In this document: one piece after another, positions 18,381 to 26,239 of the stretch
Layout of the letters: the number at the start of each line of letters is the position of its first letter
Position numbering within the stretch: the first letter of the stretch is position 1
Origin: Phycisphaerales bacterium
GTDB lineage: Bacteria > Planctomycetota > Phycisphaerae > Tepidisphaerales > Tepidisphaeraceae
Direction of reading: 5' to 3'
Length of the DNA: 64,000 bases
NCBI GenBank assembly: GCA_020853095.1
Contig: JADYZN010000040.1
Location: 124,001 to 188,000, forward strand
Position numbers and translations under genes: made by a program
Notes under the pieces: model-generated
What the model saw: only the letters and a program-made list of their open reading frames with translations
Told to the model about the DNA's origin: nothing
Databases searched by the model: none

Positions 18381-20093
18381 CTACGCGACGGCCGGATTTT
18401 GCGGGCCTTTATCGGGTGGCCGGGATGCCGGTCGGCTGGAAGAACCCGAGGCTTCATTGCCCGCTTTCAAAACGCGCAACACCTCCTGGATGCTGGTGTC
18501 GCCCGCCTCGACGAGGCTTAACGCCTGTTCCTGCAAATACTTGGAACGCTGCTTGCGGAAGATGGCTTTCAGTTGGTTGACCGACCCGCCGGACGTGACG
18601 ATTTGTCGCACTTCATCGTCCACCTGCAGGATTTCGTAAATGCCGGTTCGACCATGAAATCGCAGATCATGGCAAAACTCGCACGAAAGTGGGTTGCCCT
18701 TGGCATCCCGCAACGGTTCGGTGCGGGCCTGGTACAGTTTGCTGATGCGGTCGGGGTCCATGTTCATCTTGCGCAACGTGGCGGGGTCGGGGGCATAGCC
18801 CACCTTGCAGGCGGTGCAGAGCTTTCGCAACACCCGGCCATTGATGATCATTTCCAGATTCTGCATGGCCTGTTTGTCGTTGCCGACGATCTTTCGCCAG
18901 TTGGACAACGCCTCGAATGTGTTGGCCGCCCGCGTCCCGACATAGACGCGGTGGCCGGCGGCGGCATATTTGATGAGGATGGCGGCGCTCTTGGGGTCGC
19001 GCACCTCGTTGATCATGAAGACATCCGGCTCGCGATCGACCACCCATTGCACCCGTTCGGTTTCTTCGGTGTTGGTGGCGTTGAGGGGGAGTGATTCCTG
19101 CGTGATTCCTTCAAGGTCCTGATCCGGATCGCGTTCGATGGTGATGATATGGCTCAGGAACGCATCATGGGAGCGGATCAATGCGTACAACATCGAGGTC
19201 AGCCCATGTTCGTGCGGCGAACTGACCAAGACGATGCCCTTGCCTTCGGCGACCGATGCCTGAATTTTTTCCAGTTGCGTGCCGGACAGACCAAGCTGTT
19301 GAAGGGTCAGGCAATGGCGGGTCTTGGCATCGGTGCGGAGGGTCATGGATTCGCCCGATGAGCTGCCGCTGGTCAACAGTTGCAATTCCCGCCGTTTGCC
19401 ATCGAGCGTGGCGCGGAACCCGCCGGTCTGGGGTTTGCGTTTCTCCTTGAGGTCCAGGCCGGCCAGTTCCTTCACGAACGACACCGCCCCGGCGCTGGCG
19501 CCGCGAGGCAGCGACAGGGAATTGTAACTGACCCCATCCACCTCAAACTGCACCGTGGACGCCCCTTCACCGGGCGTCACGTCGATGCGCTGAGCCCCTT
19601 TTCGCAGGGGATCGGTCAGCACCTGCTGCACCGCATCGTACGCCGCCCGTTCGGGCGCTTCGGCCGGCGGGGCCGCGACCGGCGAGCCGGCACGGTTGAA
19701 CAACAGCACTTCCCCCTCGGCCACCTTCACCTCGGATGGCTTTCTCGCAAAACTCCTGATCCAGTCGCTGAATTGTTTTTGCAAATCCCCCAACCCGACT
19801 TTGCGATGCCGGATGAACAAATAGGCGGCCGCGGCGACGATCATCACCAGCAGCATCACTCCAAACGCCGCCCAGAACCCTCCCATGTAAAGGAACAGCA
19901 CAATCGCCAAAATCCCCGCCGACATCTGGCCGATGTTGTTCTCGATGCGCGGAAGATGCGCCGCGGGCGCATCCTTGTCCATCCAGGTCATCCATCTCGT
20001 CCAGATCAGAAAAATCACCACCAGCGGGATCGTCTTCCATACGCTGATGTATTCCCCAACCGGCACCTGTGCCAGCAGCACACTCAAATCCAT
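18381..20093 (-). CDS. GspE/PilB-like protein with membrane N-terminus and degenerate P-loop (pseudo-ATPase)
   Basis: This 570-residue protein has hydrophobic helices at about 20-35 and 58-93, a linker, and then a domain that follows type II/IV secretion ATPases. The Walker A position reads SSPHEHGLTS (291-300) instead of GPTGSGKTT, so the lysine and GKT are missing. Walker B is altered to DVFMINEVRD (357-366), and the His box is replaced by VGTRAAN. The tetra-cysteine zinc site is kept: C426/C429 and C471/C474, with GRTGIYEIL after it. It therefore looks like a structural or regulatory relative, not an ATP-driven motor. GAAGGAGTC precedes the ATG. Family placement is good; loss of activity is inferred. 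Confidence 0.8.
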   Translation of the reverse strand: MDLSVLLAQVPVGEYISVWKTIPLVVIFLIWTRWMTWMDKDAPAAHLPRIENNIGQMSAGILAIVLFLYMGGFWAAFGVMLLVMIVAAAAYLFIRHRKVGLGDLQKQFSDWIRSFARKPSEVKVAEGEVLLFNRAGSPVAAPPAEAPERAAYDAVQQVLTDPLRKGAQRIDVTPGEGASTVQFEVDGVSYNSLSLPRGASAGAVSFVKELAGLDLKEKRKPQTGGFRATLDGKRRELQLLTSGSSSGESMTLRTDAKTRHCLTLQQLGLSGTQLEKIQASVAEGKGIVLVSSPHEHGLTSMLYALIRSHDAFLSHIITIERDPDQDLEGITQESLPLNATNTEETERVQWVVDREPDVFMINEVRDPKSAAILIKYAAAGHRVYVGTRAANTFEALSNWRKIVGNDKQAMQNLEMIINGRVLRKLCTACKVGYAPDPATLRKMNMDPDRISKLYQARTEPLRDAKGNPLSCEFCHDLRFHGRTGIYEILQVDDEVRQIVTSGGSVNQLKAIFRKQRSKYLQEQALSLVEAGDTSIQEVLRVLKAGNEASGSSSRPASRPPDKGPQNPAVA

Positions 20094-20145
20094 TCATGAC
20101 TCCTTCGGCCCGAAACAGCCGCAGCGCACCCTTTTGGTTGTTCGT

Positions 20146-20175
20146 ATTCTAGTAATAAGACTGGAGTTATGCCAA
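20146..20175 (-). promoter_or_regulatory. Promoter for the GspE-like gene
   Basis: On the minus strand TTGGCA (20170-20175) and TAGAAT (20146-20151) are 18 bases apart, with a predicted leader of about 45 bases ending in GAAGGAGTC before the ATG. Confidence 0.4.
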
Positions 20176-20243
20176 TTTTACTTTGGGGAGAAAATGCCTT
20201 GAACCTCTCCTCCAAACGGATCTATCACTCCAACCAATGGGTA

Positions 20244-20660
20244 TCATCGTTCGGGATGGTCCGGGTCGATGACGTGGATCGAGGGGGTGGCATCGGGCTG
20301 GGGCTTTGGCGATGGGGTTTGGCCGGTCAGGGGGATGATGATGGACTTTTGTTCCTCACCCCGTCGCATCACCTCGTAGGCCCGTTTCATGTCGCCGGCC
20401 AGTTCGCGGGCACTCAGGCCGCCGGTGGACATAAACATCAGCAGGATCGCCCCCACCTGGAGGATCGCGGTAAAGACGTACGCCATCACCGCGAACGCCC
20501 CCGGCTCTTTGCCGCTGACCATGTGCGCCACCGCATCCAGCAGGATGATCAGCACGATCGCGGCCAGTGCGGCATAAAACTGCGGCCGGTTTTTAACCAG
20601 GCTTGGGAAGACCACGCAGACAAAGAAAAACGCAACCAGTGCGGCGGTGACTCCTTGCAT
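20244..20660 (-). CDS. Small integral membrane protein of unknown function
   Basis: The 138-residue protein has three or four hydrophobic segments (residues ~5-20, 30-50, 60-80) followed by a soluble, basic then Pro-rich tail (TGQTPSPKPQPDATP). I do not recognise the family. An in-frame TTG two codons upstream is a possible alternative start. It is the last gene of a minus-strand set with the MauE/DoxX-like gene (24 bases upstream) and the rhodanese-like gene, which suggests a joint membrane role, possibly redox related, but this rests on position only. Confidence 0.6.
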   Translation of the reverse strand: MQGVTAALVAFFFVCVVFPSLVKNRPQFYAALAAIVLIILLDAVAHMVSGKEPGAFAVMAYVFTAILQVGAILLMFMSTGGLSARELAGDMKRAYEVMRRGEEQKSIIIPLTGQTPSPKPQPDATPSIHVIDPDHPER

Positions 20661-20684
20661 GGCCAACCAGAATACCGCGCCGAC

Positions 20685-21116
20685 CTATTTATGCGTAGCG
20701 AAGAATCGTCTTCTCATCAGGGCAAGGGCCAACACCGCCAATAAAATCAGCAAATCCCGTCCGATCATCCAAAGGGGGTTGGCCGGAGCGTCCATCCCGC
20801 CAAAACAGCCGCAATCCAAGGTAATCCCACGAATCAGGGCGCTGGCCTGCGCGGCCGTGAAAACCACCATCAGCATCGCCAGCCAAAGCAACGCCCCGCC
20901 CATCATGCGATGGGTCAGCAACGCCAACCCGCACAGCAGTTCCAGCCACGGCAGCCACACCGCCAGCACCCCCCCGCCGACAAACCCGCTCAGTTCATAA
21001 GCCCGGATCTGGGTGGCAAACAGCAGCGGATTGGTCGCCTTGATCGCGCCGGCATAAATGAAAACGCCGGCCAACCCCAGCCGAAGCGCCACCATCATCC
21101 AACCCATCTTCCTCAT
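20685..21116 (-). CDS. MauE/DoxX-like four-helix membrane protein
   Basis: The 143-residue protein has four hydrophobic segments and the sequence ITLDCGCFGG between helices 3 and 4. The CGCFG motif is characteristic of MauE-like members of the DoxX superfamily, which are linked to disulfide or quinone redox chemistry at the membrane. The frame is open far upstream, but the ATG at 21116 overlaps the stop of the rhodanese-like gene as ATGA, indicating translational coupling and deciding the start. The FGG segment and the conserved cysteines are intact. Confidence 0.75.
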   Translation of the reverse strand: MRKMGWMMVALRLGLAGVFIYAGAIKATNPLLFATQIRAYELSGFVGGGVLAVWLPWLELLCGLALLTHRMMGGALLWLAMLMVVFTAAQASALIRGITLDCGCFGGMDAPANPLWMIGRDLLILLAVLALALMRRRFFATHK

Positions 21117-21538
21117 GGCCGCTCCTCCCGCCACGAGGACCATCCACCGGCCAGCGTGAAAACAGCCGCATCGGGAAAAACCTCCCGCAACCGCCGGGCG
21201 ATTCTCTCCGGCTCGCCCGATGCCGTATTCTCCCCATACACCACAATCGCCCGGCCGGCCAATTCCATCTGATGAACGGCCGCCAGTTCCCGCTCCCAAC
21301 GGCTTTCGGTCAACGGCAGCGCCCCGTCAATGTGTCCCCGCCGCCAGGCTTGTTCTCCCCGCGCATCGATCCAAACGACATGCCCGCCCCACCGCCGGGC
21401 GGTCTCGACCGGCACCGCATCGGCCGGCAATATCTCCCGGACAAACGAAGGTCGATGCGGATGCCACAGGGCCGTCGCCACGCCCAGCAGCGCCGACACC
21501 CCCAGCAACACGGCCCATTGCACCATCGTTCGCTTCAC
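21113..21538 (-). CDS. Membrane-anchored rhodanese-like domain without the catalytic cysteine
   Basis: The 141-residue protein has one N-terminal hydrophobic segment (residues 7-24) and then a rhodanese domain (VWIDARGEQAWRRGHIDGAL, 55-74; GGWSSW at the end). The loop that should carry the sulfur-accepting Cys reads VVYGENTASGE, with G102 at the Cys position, so sulfurtransferase activity is not expected. It is coupled by ATGA overlap to the CGCFG-containing MauE-like protein. A binding or sensing role in a periplasmic redox pair is possible, but that is inference. Confidence 0.75.
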   Translation of the reverse strand: MKRTMVQWAVLLGVSALLGVATALWHPHRPSFVREILPADAVPVETARRWGGHVVWIDARGEQAWRRGHIDGALPLTESRWERELAAVHQMELAGRAIVVYGENTASGEPERIARRLREVFPDAAVFTLAGGWSSWREERP

Positions 21539-21563
21539 TCCGGTATTTTATGCCCCGCGGCGG

Positions 21564-22775
21564 CTACTCCCAACCGGTCAATTCCGGAATCTGCGTGAAG
21601 GCGATGCGGGTGGGGGCGGTCTGCCTCGACTCGTGCATCGCCCCGAAATAAACCGTGTCCGGCCCGAATCGCTCGTTGAGCCGATCCATCGTCCTGGCCA
21701 GTTTCAACCGCCGCCGCTCGGCCGGAAACAACGGCAAACTGGCGGACCGGTCCGTCGACAGCTCGTGCAACGTCACCGCCACCTTCATCGGGGCGCTGAA
21801 TTTCGGCCGCAACGGCCACAGCGCCTCGAACGCCTGGATCATCGTCTGCGTATCCTGGCACATCCCCAGCGCCATCGAGGCGTTCCAGCCGCTTTCAAAG
21901 AAGGCGAATGAGAGATCAATCTCCAGCCGCCCCGCCCAGTAATTGAGTCGGCGCAGTCGCGCTGACACCTTGTGGATCATCCGGATCAACACCCCCCGCG
22001 CCCCCTCATCCGTGCGCAGTTTCGGCGGCAACACGTGCGAATGCCCCACCGTGGCCCGGTGGGTGGGCGGCTCATGGACGTCGTACCCCCGCAACCAGTG
22101 CCACCAGCGCTGGCCGACGATCCCTCCCCAGAGCCGCTTCATCTGATCCTCACCCAGACCGCACAACTGCTCAACGGTCAAAATCCCTCCGCGGTTGAGC
22201 CGTTTGAGCATGCGCGGGCCGATGCCCGGCAAATCGTCCAAAGCAAACCGAAAAAGCGCCCGCGGCAAATCCGCATCCTCAAAAATCGTCAACCCATCCG
22301 GCTTTTGCGCATCGGCCGCCACCTTCGCCAGCAGCCGGTTGGGGGCGATGCCGATCGAACACTTGATCCATTCGTATTCCCGCGCGATCGCCCGCTTCAT
22401 CTCCCCGGCCACCTTCGCCGCGACGGCCGGATGGGCCTCGGCCGGAAACAACCGGCAGGAAAACTCATCAATCGAATGCACCTCCCGCACCGGCAGACAA
22501 CTTTCCAGTATCCGCTTGATCTGGTGGTGGATGCGGACGTATTCCATTGGCCGGGCCTCGACAATCCGCAACGACCGGCATTTTTTAGCTTCCCAGACCG
22601 GTGTGCCGGTGCGAATCCCCAATCGCTTGGCTTCGTAACTGGCGGCGATACAACAGGTGGTATCCACCATGGCCGCCACCACCGCCACCGGCCTGCCCCG
22701 CAACGCCGGCTGAAGCTGCTGCTCCACCGAGGCGAAATAGGCATTCATGTCCACATACAAAACCCGCAACGGCAT
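21564..22775 (-). CDS. Y-family (DinB/UmuC-type) translesion DNA polymerase
   Basis: The 403-residue protein has the palm motifs LYVDMNAYFASVEQQ (metal ligand D9; steric-gate position F14) and VHSIDEFS (D103, E104), a helix-hairpin-helix thumb (LDDLPGIGPRMLKRL) and a little-finger region. It therefore should be an active error-prone polymerase. It lacks the long C-terminal clamp-binding extension of ImuB and is longer than plain DinB (about 350). The N-terminus is decided by the ATG at 22775; a CCGGAG lies nine bases upstream. A tandem 10-base direct repeat overlaps its putative -10 box (22808-22831), suggesting repression. Confidence 0.9.
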   Translation of the reverse strand: MPLRVLYVDMNAYFASVEQQLQPALRGRPVAVVAAMVDTTCCIAASYEAKRLGIRTGTPVWEAKKCRSLRIVEARPMEYVRIHHQIKRILESCLPVREVHSIDEFSCRLFPAEAHPAVAAKVAGEMKRAIAREYEWIKCSIGIAPNRLLAKVAADAQKPDGLTIFEDADLPRALFRFALDDLPGIGPRMLKRLNRGGILTVEQLCGLGEDQMKRLWGGIVGQRWWHWLRGYDVHEPPTHRATVGHSHVLPPKLRTDEGARGVLIRMIHKVSARLRRLNYWAGRLEIDLSFAFFESGWNASMALGMCQDTQTMIQAFEALWPLRPKFSAPMKVAVTLHELSTDRSASLPLFPAERRRLKLARTMDRLNERFGPDTVYFGAMHESRQTAPTRIAFTQIPELTGWE

Positions 22776-22807
22776 ACCCAATCTCCGGCCAACCTGAACC
22801 CATGGAA

Positions 22808-22831
22808 AGTATACCTAACAGATACCTATCA
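22808..22831 (-). promoter_or_regulatory. Putative -10 box and overlapping direct-repeat operator of the Y-family polymerase gene
   Basis: On the minus strand TATACT (22808-22813) is a good -10 box. On the plus strand ATACCTAACA (22811-22820) and ATACCTATCA (22822-22831) are direct repeats with one mismatch at a pitch of 11 bases, one helical turn, covering the -10 and spacer. That is a typical position for a repressor. The regulator is unknown. Confidence 0.4.
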
Positions 22832-22925
22832 TACATCGGTTTTATGGAGATTGAATTCAAGAAAGTTCCAAGTTTTCTTCGCAATGAGATGGGAAATTCG
22901 GATCGGAGAGGATGCGGACATAAAA

Positions 22926-22958
22926 CAGGGGCCACGGTCGGGTGAACCGTGGCCCCTG
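22926..22958 (-). terminator. Rho-independent terminator of the delta-60 repeat protein gene
   Basis: A perfect 13-base-pair stem (22926-22938 with 22946-22958) and seven-base loop lie about 30 bases after the stop at 22989; on the minus strand the stem is followed by GTTTTAT. Confidence 0.75.
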
Positions 22959-22988
22959 GGGTTGATGAAATAAACAGACGGCCGGGTT

Positions 22989-25061
22989 TTACCAGTTGGC
23001 GACGACCGGAACATCTCCGGTCAGGCCAAAGGCGAAACCGCTGTCGCCGCCGGTGTAACCGCGGGTGGCATCGTTGTCGAAGGACCAGCCGCCGTTGCGA
23101 TAGACGCCGACGCGGGTGGCGCCCGAACCGACCCAGTCTCCCAGGATCGGCACGTCGCCGCTCAGGCCGAAGGCGAATCCGCTGTCGCCGCCGGTGTAGC
23201 CGCGGGAGCCATCGTCGTCAAAGGCCCAGCCGCCATTGCGGTAGACGCCGATGTCGCTGCGGCCGACGCCTTTCCAGTCGCCGACGATCGGGACATCGCC
23301 CGCCAGGCCAAAGTCAAAGCCCGCATCGCCGCCGGTGGCGCCGATGGTTCCATCGCTGTCCAAGGCCCAGCCACCGTTGCGGAAGACGCCCACATCGGTC
23401 TTGCCGTCGCCGTTCCAGTCGCCGACGATCGGGACATCTCCCGCCTGGCCGTAGCCAAACTGGGCGTCGCCGACCTGGAAGCCGATGGTTCCGTTGGAAT
23501 CTAGGATCCACAGGCCGTTGCGGAAGACGCCCACATCGGTCTTGCCGTCGCCGTTCCAGTCGCCGACCACCGGCTTGTCGCCGGCCTGTCCGAGGACGAA
23601 CTGGGCGTCGCCGACCTGGAAGCCGGCGATGCCGTTGGTGTCCAGTATCCATGTGCCATCCCGGAAGATGCCGGCGCGTTCCTTGCCGACGCCGTTCCAG
23701 TCGCCGACCACCGTCTTGTCGCCGGTGGTTCCCAAGGTGAAACCGCTGTCGCCGGCGGTGTAGCCGGGCACGGCGTCGCTGTCGACCGCCCATCCGCCGT
23801 TGCGGAAGATGCCAACCGTCTGGGCGGGCAGGAAATTGTAGCGGGCCAGGCCGATGTCGGTGGTGACGCCGGTCGCCAGGCCGGCGGCGACGATTTTGCC
23901 GGTGGATTGCACCGCGATGGCCGCGGCGTTGTCACCGCCGGCGCTGAAGTCGGTGGTGATCTTGCCGGCGTTGCCCCAGGTGGTGTCCACCGTGCCGTTG
24001 CCATTGAATCGGGCGATGGCGAAGTTGCCGGCGCCGACCCCGCCGGTGAAACCGGCCGTCACAATCTTGCCGTCGCCGGTCAGCGCGACGCTGCGGGCCT
24101 GGTCGAGGCTGTTGGTAAAGTCGAGCGTGGTGATGCCGCCGGTTCCGAACGATGTATCCAGCGAGCCGTTGGAGTTGAACCGGGCCAGCCCCATGGCGGT
24201 GTTCAACGGACCGGACAACTCGGTGTCGCCGGCGACAACGATCTTGTCTCCCTGCAACACCAGCGCCCGGGCGGTGTCGGTGTTGCCGGCGAAATCGGCG
24301 CCGGTGGCTCCGCCAGACCCGAAGGCCCCATCCTGCTGGCCGGTAGTGGTGAAGCGCATGAGCGTGAAATTCTCACCGGTGGCCGTAACCAGCAGTCGCT
24401 GGCTGCCATCGAGAATCGCTCCGGTCGCTGCGGGCAGCGCGGCGCTGGAGATCATGCCGTTGGTGCCATAGCTCGTATCAATCGAACCGTTGGCGTTGAG
24501 CCGGACGATGGCCAGTTGCGTGCTGCTTGGCCCGCCGCTGCTGACCGAGCCGACGACGATGATCTTGTCCCCCTGCATGACCACGCCGGTGGCGTTGTCC
24601 TGGGCAAGGAAATTGACGACGACTTTGCCGCCGGTGCCAAAATTGGTGTCCAGCGTGCCATCGGTCTTGTACCGCGCGATGGCGAAATCGGAATTGACGC
24701 CGTCGGAATAAAACGCCCGGCCGGCCAGGATGATCTTGCCATCCGTCTGCAGGGCAATGGCGTTGGCTTCATCCTGGTTGCCGAAGAAATCGGTGGCCGA
24801 CTTGCCCGCCCCGCCAAAGCCGGAGGGAACCAGCGTTCCGTTGGCGTTGTACTTGGTCAGCGCGAAATCAGAACTGTTGGCCTGATTGCCGTTGGCGGTG
24901 CTGCCGGCGACAAAAATGTTGTTCGAACCGTCAATCGCCATCGCCGAACCGGTGTCGTTGCGATTGAGAATGTCGGTGGTGGTCTTGCCGAGGGTGCCGA
25001 AGGTCGGGTCCAGTACGCCCGCCGACAACAATCGACGCTCTTCCAATGCCTCAATGTGCAT
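22989..25061 (-). CDS. Exported delta-60 repeat / VCBS-like repeat protein with planctomycete N-terminal motif
   Basis: From the ATG at 25061 (GGAG seven bases upstream) the protein has 690 residues. It starts MHIEALEERRLLSAG, the planctomycete extracellular motif. Residues ~15-430 are delta-60 repeats of ~55 residues (LDPTFGTLGK, then ALQTDGKIILAGR, FAIARYKTDGTLD), a probable beta-propeller. Residues ~430-690 are about six repeats of ~43 residues with the core GDWNGDGKTDVGVFRNG, like FG-GAP/VCBS calcium-binding blades. No enzyme motif is seen. The DNA of the C-terminal repeats (23000-23800) is itself strongly repetitive. A terminator follows. Its likely place is the outer surface or medium. 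Confidence 0.85.
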   Translation of the reverse strand: MHIEALEERRLLSAGVLDPTFGTLGKTTTDILNRNDTGSAMAIDGSNNIFVAGSTANGNQANSSDFALTKYNANGTLVPSGFGGAGKSATDFFGNQDEANAIALQTDGKIILAGRAFYSDGVNSDFAIARYKTDGTLDTNFGTGGKVVVNFLAQDNATGVVMQGDKIIVVGSVSSGGPSSTQLAIVRLNANGSIDTSYGTNGMISSAALPAATGAILDGSQRLLVTATGENFTLMRFTTTGQQDGAFGSGGATGADFAGNTDTARALVLQGDKIVVAGDTELSGPLNTAMGLARFNSNGSLDTSFGTGGITTLDFTNSLDQARSVALTGDGKIVTAGFTGGVGAGNFAIARFNGNGTVDTTWGNAGKITTDFSAGGDNAAAIAVQSTGKIVAAGLATGVTTDIGLARYNFLPAQTVGIFRNGGWAVDSDAVPGYTAGDSGFTLGTTGDKTVVGDWNGVGKERAGIFRDGTWILDTNGIAGFQVGDAQFVLGQAGDKPVVGDWNGDGKTDVGVFRNGLWILDSNGTIGFQVGDAQFGYGQAGDVPIVGDWNGDGKTDVGVFRNGGWALDSDGTIGATGGDAGFDFGLAGDVPIVGDWKGVGRSDIGVYRNGGWAFDDDGSRGYTGGDSGFAFGLSGDVPILGDWVGSGATRVGVYRNGGWSFDNDATRGYTGGDSGFAFGLTGDVPVVANW

Positions 25062-25327
25062 GTTGATCTCCAATATCCTTTCCCATCGAACCGCACGGTG
25101 TCCGGCAATCCTGCCGGCCGTCATCGTGTTCGTTATCCTGTCGGGCAACCGCTTCATCAATTGAAGCCGTAGTGCCCAACCGGGGCGGGAGTATAACCGA
25201 GAAACCCACCGGGCGAGAATAGGTCAAATCACGGGAATTTGATGTTCACCCACTATGAAAAGGCCCAATAATTGCTTTATTCGGCTTAAGATGCCATACA
25301 CTCCCCTAACATGCCCATCCGTGCAAC

Positions 25328-26239
25328 TCACAATTTGTCATAACCATATCGAACCATCCAAGGATGGGTCCGCACCGATTGATAAAACCGGCTGAGTTCC
25401 GGATCGTTCAAAAACGCCCGGCTCCGGCCGGAGTTGACGGACTGGCAAACTTTGTCAATGGTTTTGTCGGATGCCTTGGGCAACTGACAAAAATCAGCCA
25501 GTTGCCGAAGGTGTTTTTTCGGATCTTCAAGAAACCGCTCGTACACCACCGTGACGTGCGGATTGGGCAAACCCTCCAACACCCGCTCGGCCCGCTCGAC
25601 GTATTGCTCCCACAACGAGAACCCACCCTCGACAGTCAGACAACGGGCCGACCCGCGATATCCGGCCCGCTGCAATTTTGATCGCGTGCTGGCGCGGTTA
25701 AACCGCTGGTCAAACTTCTCGCGCCGACCCTGCAGGAGCTTGCGCTCGCGGACCATCAGGCTCGATGCCACGTCGATGCCGTTGCGGACGATGTTGATGA
25801 TCCGCGCCTTGGGAAACAGTTTCAGCCAAAGAGGAAGGGTGAAGACGTTGCGTGGATCCTTCCATCCCCAAGGCCGGCCCAGCGCATCGATCGAGCGGTA
25901 TTGAACCGAGTTTTTCAGCCCCATGAATCGGCGGGCGCTTCGCGACAGAAGATCGCCCCGCAGGCACCAGACGCTCATCTCGACGGCCGGTTCATGCGGC
26001 AAAAACGCCAGCATTCCGGCCGGATGATCCCAGGTGGCGTTGACGTTCCTGAACAACAGGTCGTTGATCTCAAGGAAATAAATCGCCTCGTGATCCCCCT
26101 GCACCTTTGCCCCCAGGAACAACCCCAGCTCATCGAGCAACTGCGCGATCATCGTCGTGCCGGAGCGGTGCATCCCCAGCAGGATCACCGGATCGACCGT
26201 GCATGCAATGGCCGGAGATTCGACCTTGGCTTGCGGCAT
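25328..26239 (-). CDS. Sulfotransferase family protein
   Basis: This 303-residue protein has the 5'-phosphosulfate-binding loop ILLGMHRSGTTMIAQLL (19-35) and, further on, the 3'-phosphate segment IVRNGIDVASSLMVRER, the two landmarks of PAPS-dependent sulfotransferases. A WGWKDPR segment lies between them, as in bacterial sulfotransferase_1/3 proteins acting on glycans or peptides. Its ATG shares one base with the stop codon of the 1627-residue surface protein gene (TAATG), so translation is coupled and expression should be tied to that protein. I infer that it sulfates that protein or its glycans; the acceptor is not shown by sequence. Confidence 0.85.
   Translation of the reverse strand: MPQAKVESPAIACTVDPVILLGMHRSGTTMIAQLLDELGLFLGAKVQGDHEAIYFLEINDLLFRNVNATWDHPAGMLAFLPHEPAVEMSVWCLRGDLLSRSARRFMGLKNSVQYRSIDALGRPWGWKDPRNVFTLPLWLKLFPKARIINIVRNGIDVASSLMVRERKLLQGRREKFDQRFNRASTRSKLQRAGYRGSARCLTVEGGFSLWEQYVERAERVLEGLPNPHVTVVYERFLEDPKKHLRQLADFCQLPKASDKTIDKVCQSVNSGRSRAFLNDPELSRFYQSVRTHPWMVRYGYDKL

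Noticed and set aside
22949-23740. Arg-rich plus-strand frame over the VCBS-like repeats
   Set aside because: Antisense of the tandem repeats; extreme Arg/Ser content and no start signal.
23907-25172. 421-codon plus-strand frame opposite the delta-60 repeat gene
   Set aside because: Mirror of the repetitive coding strand; no start signal or domain.
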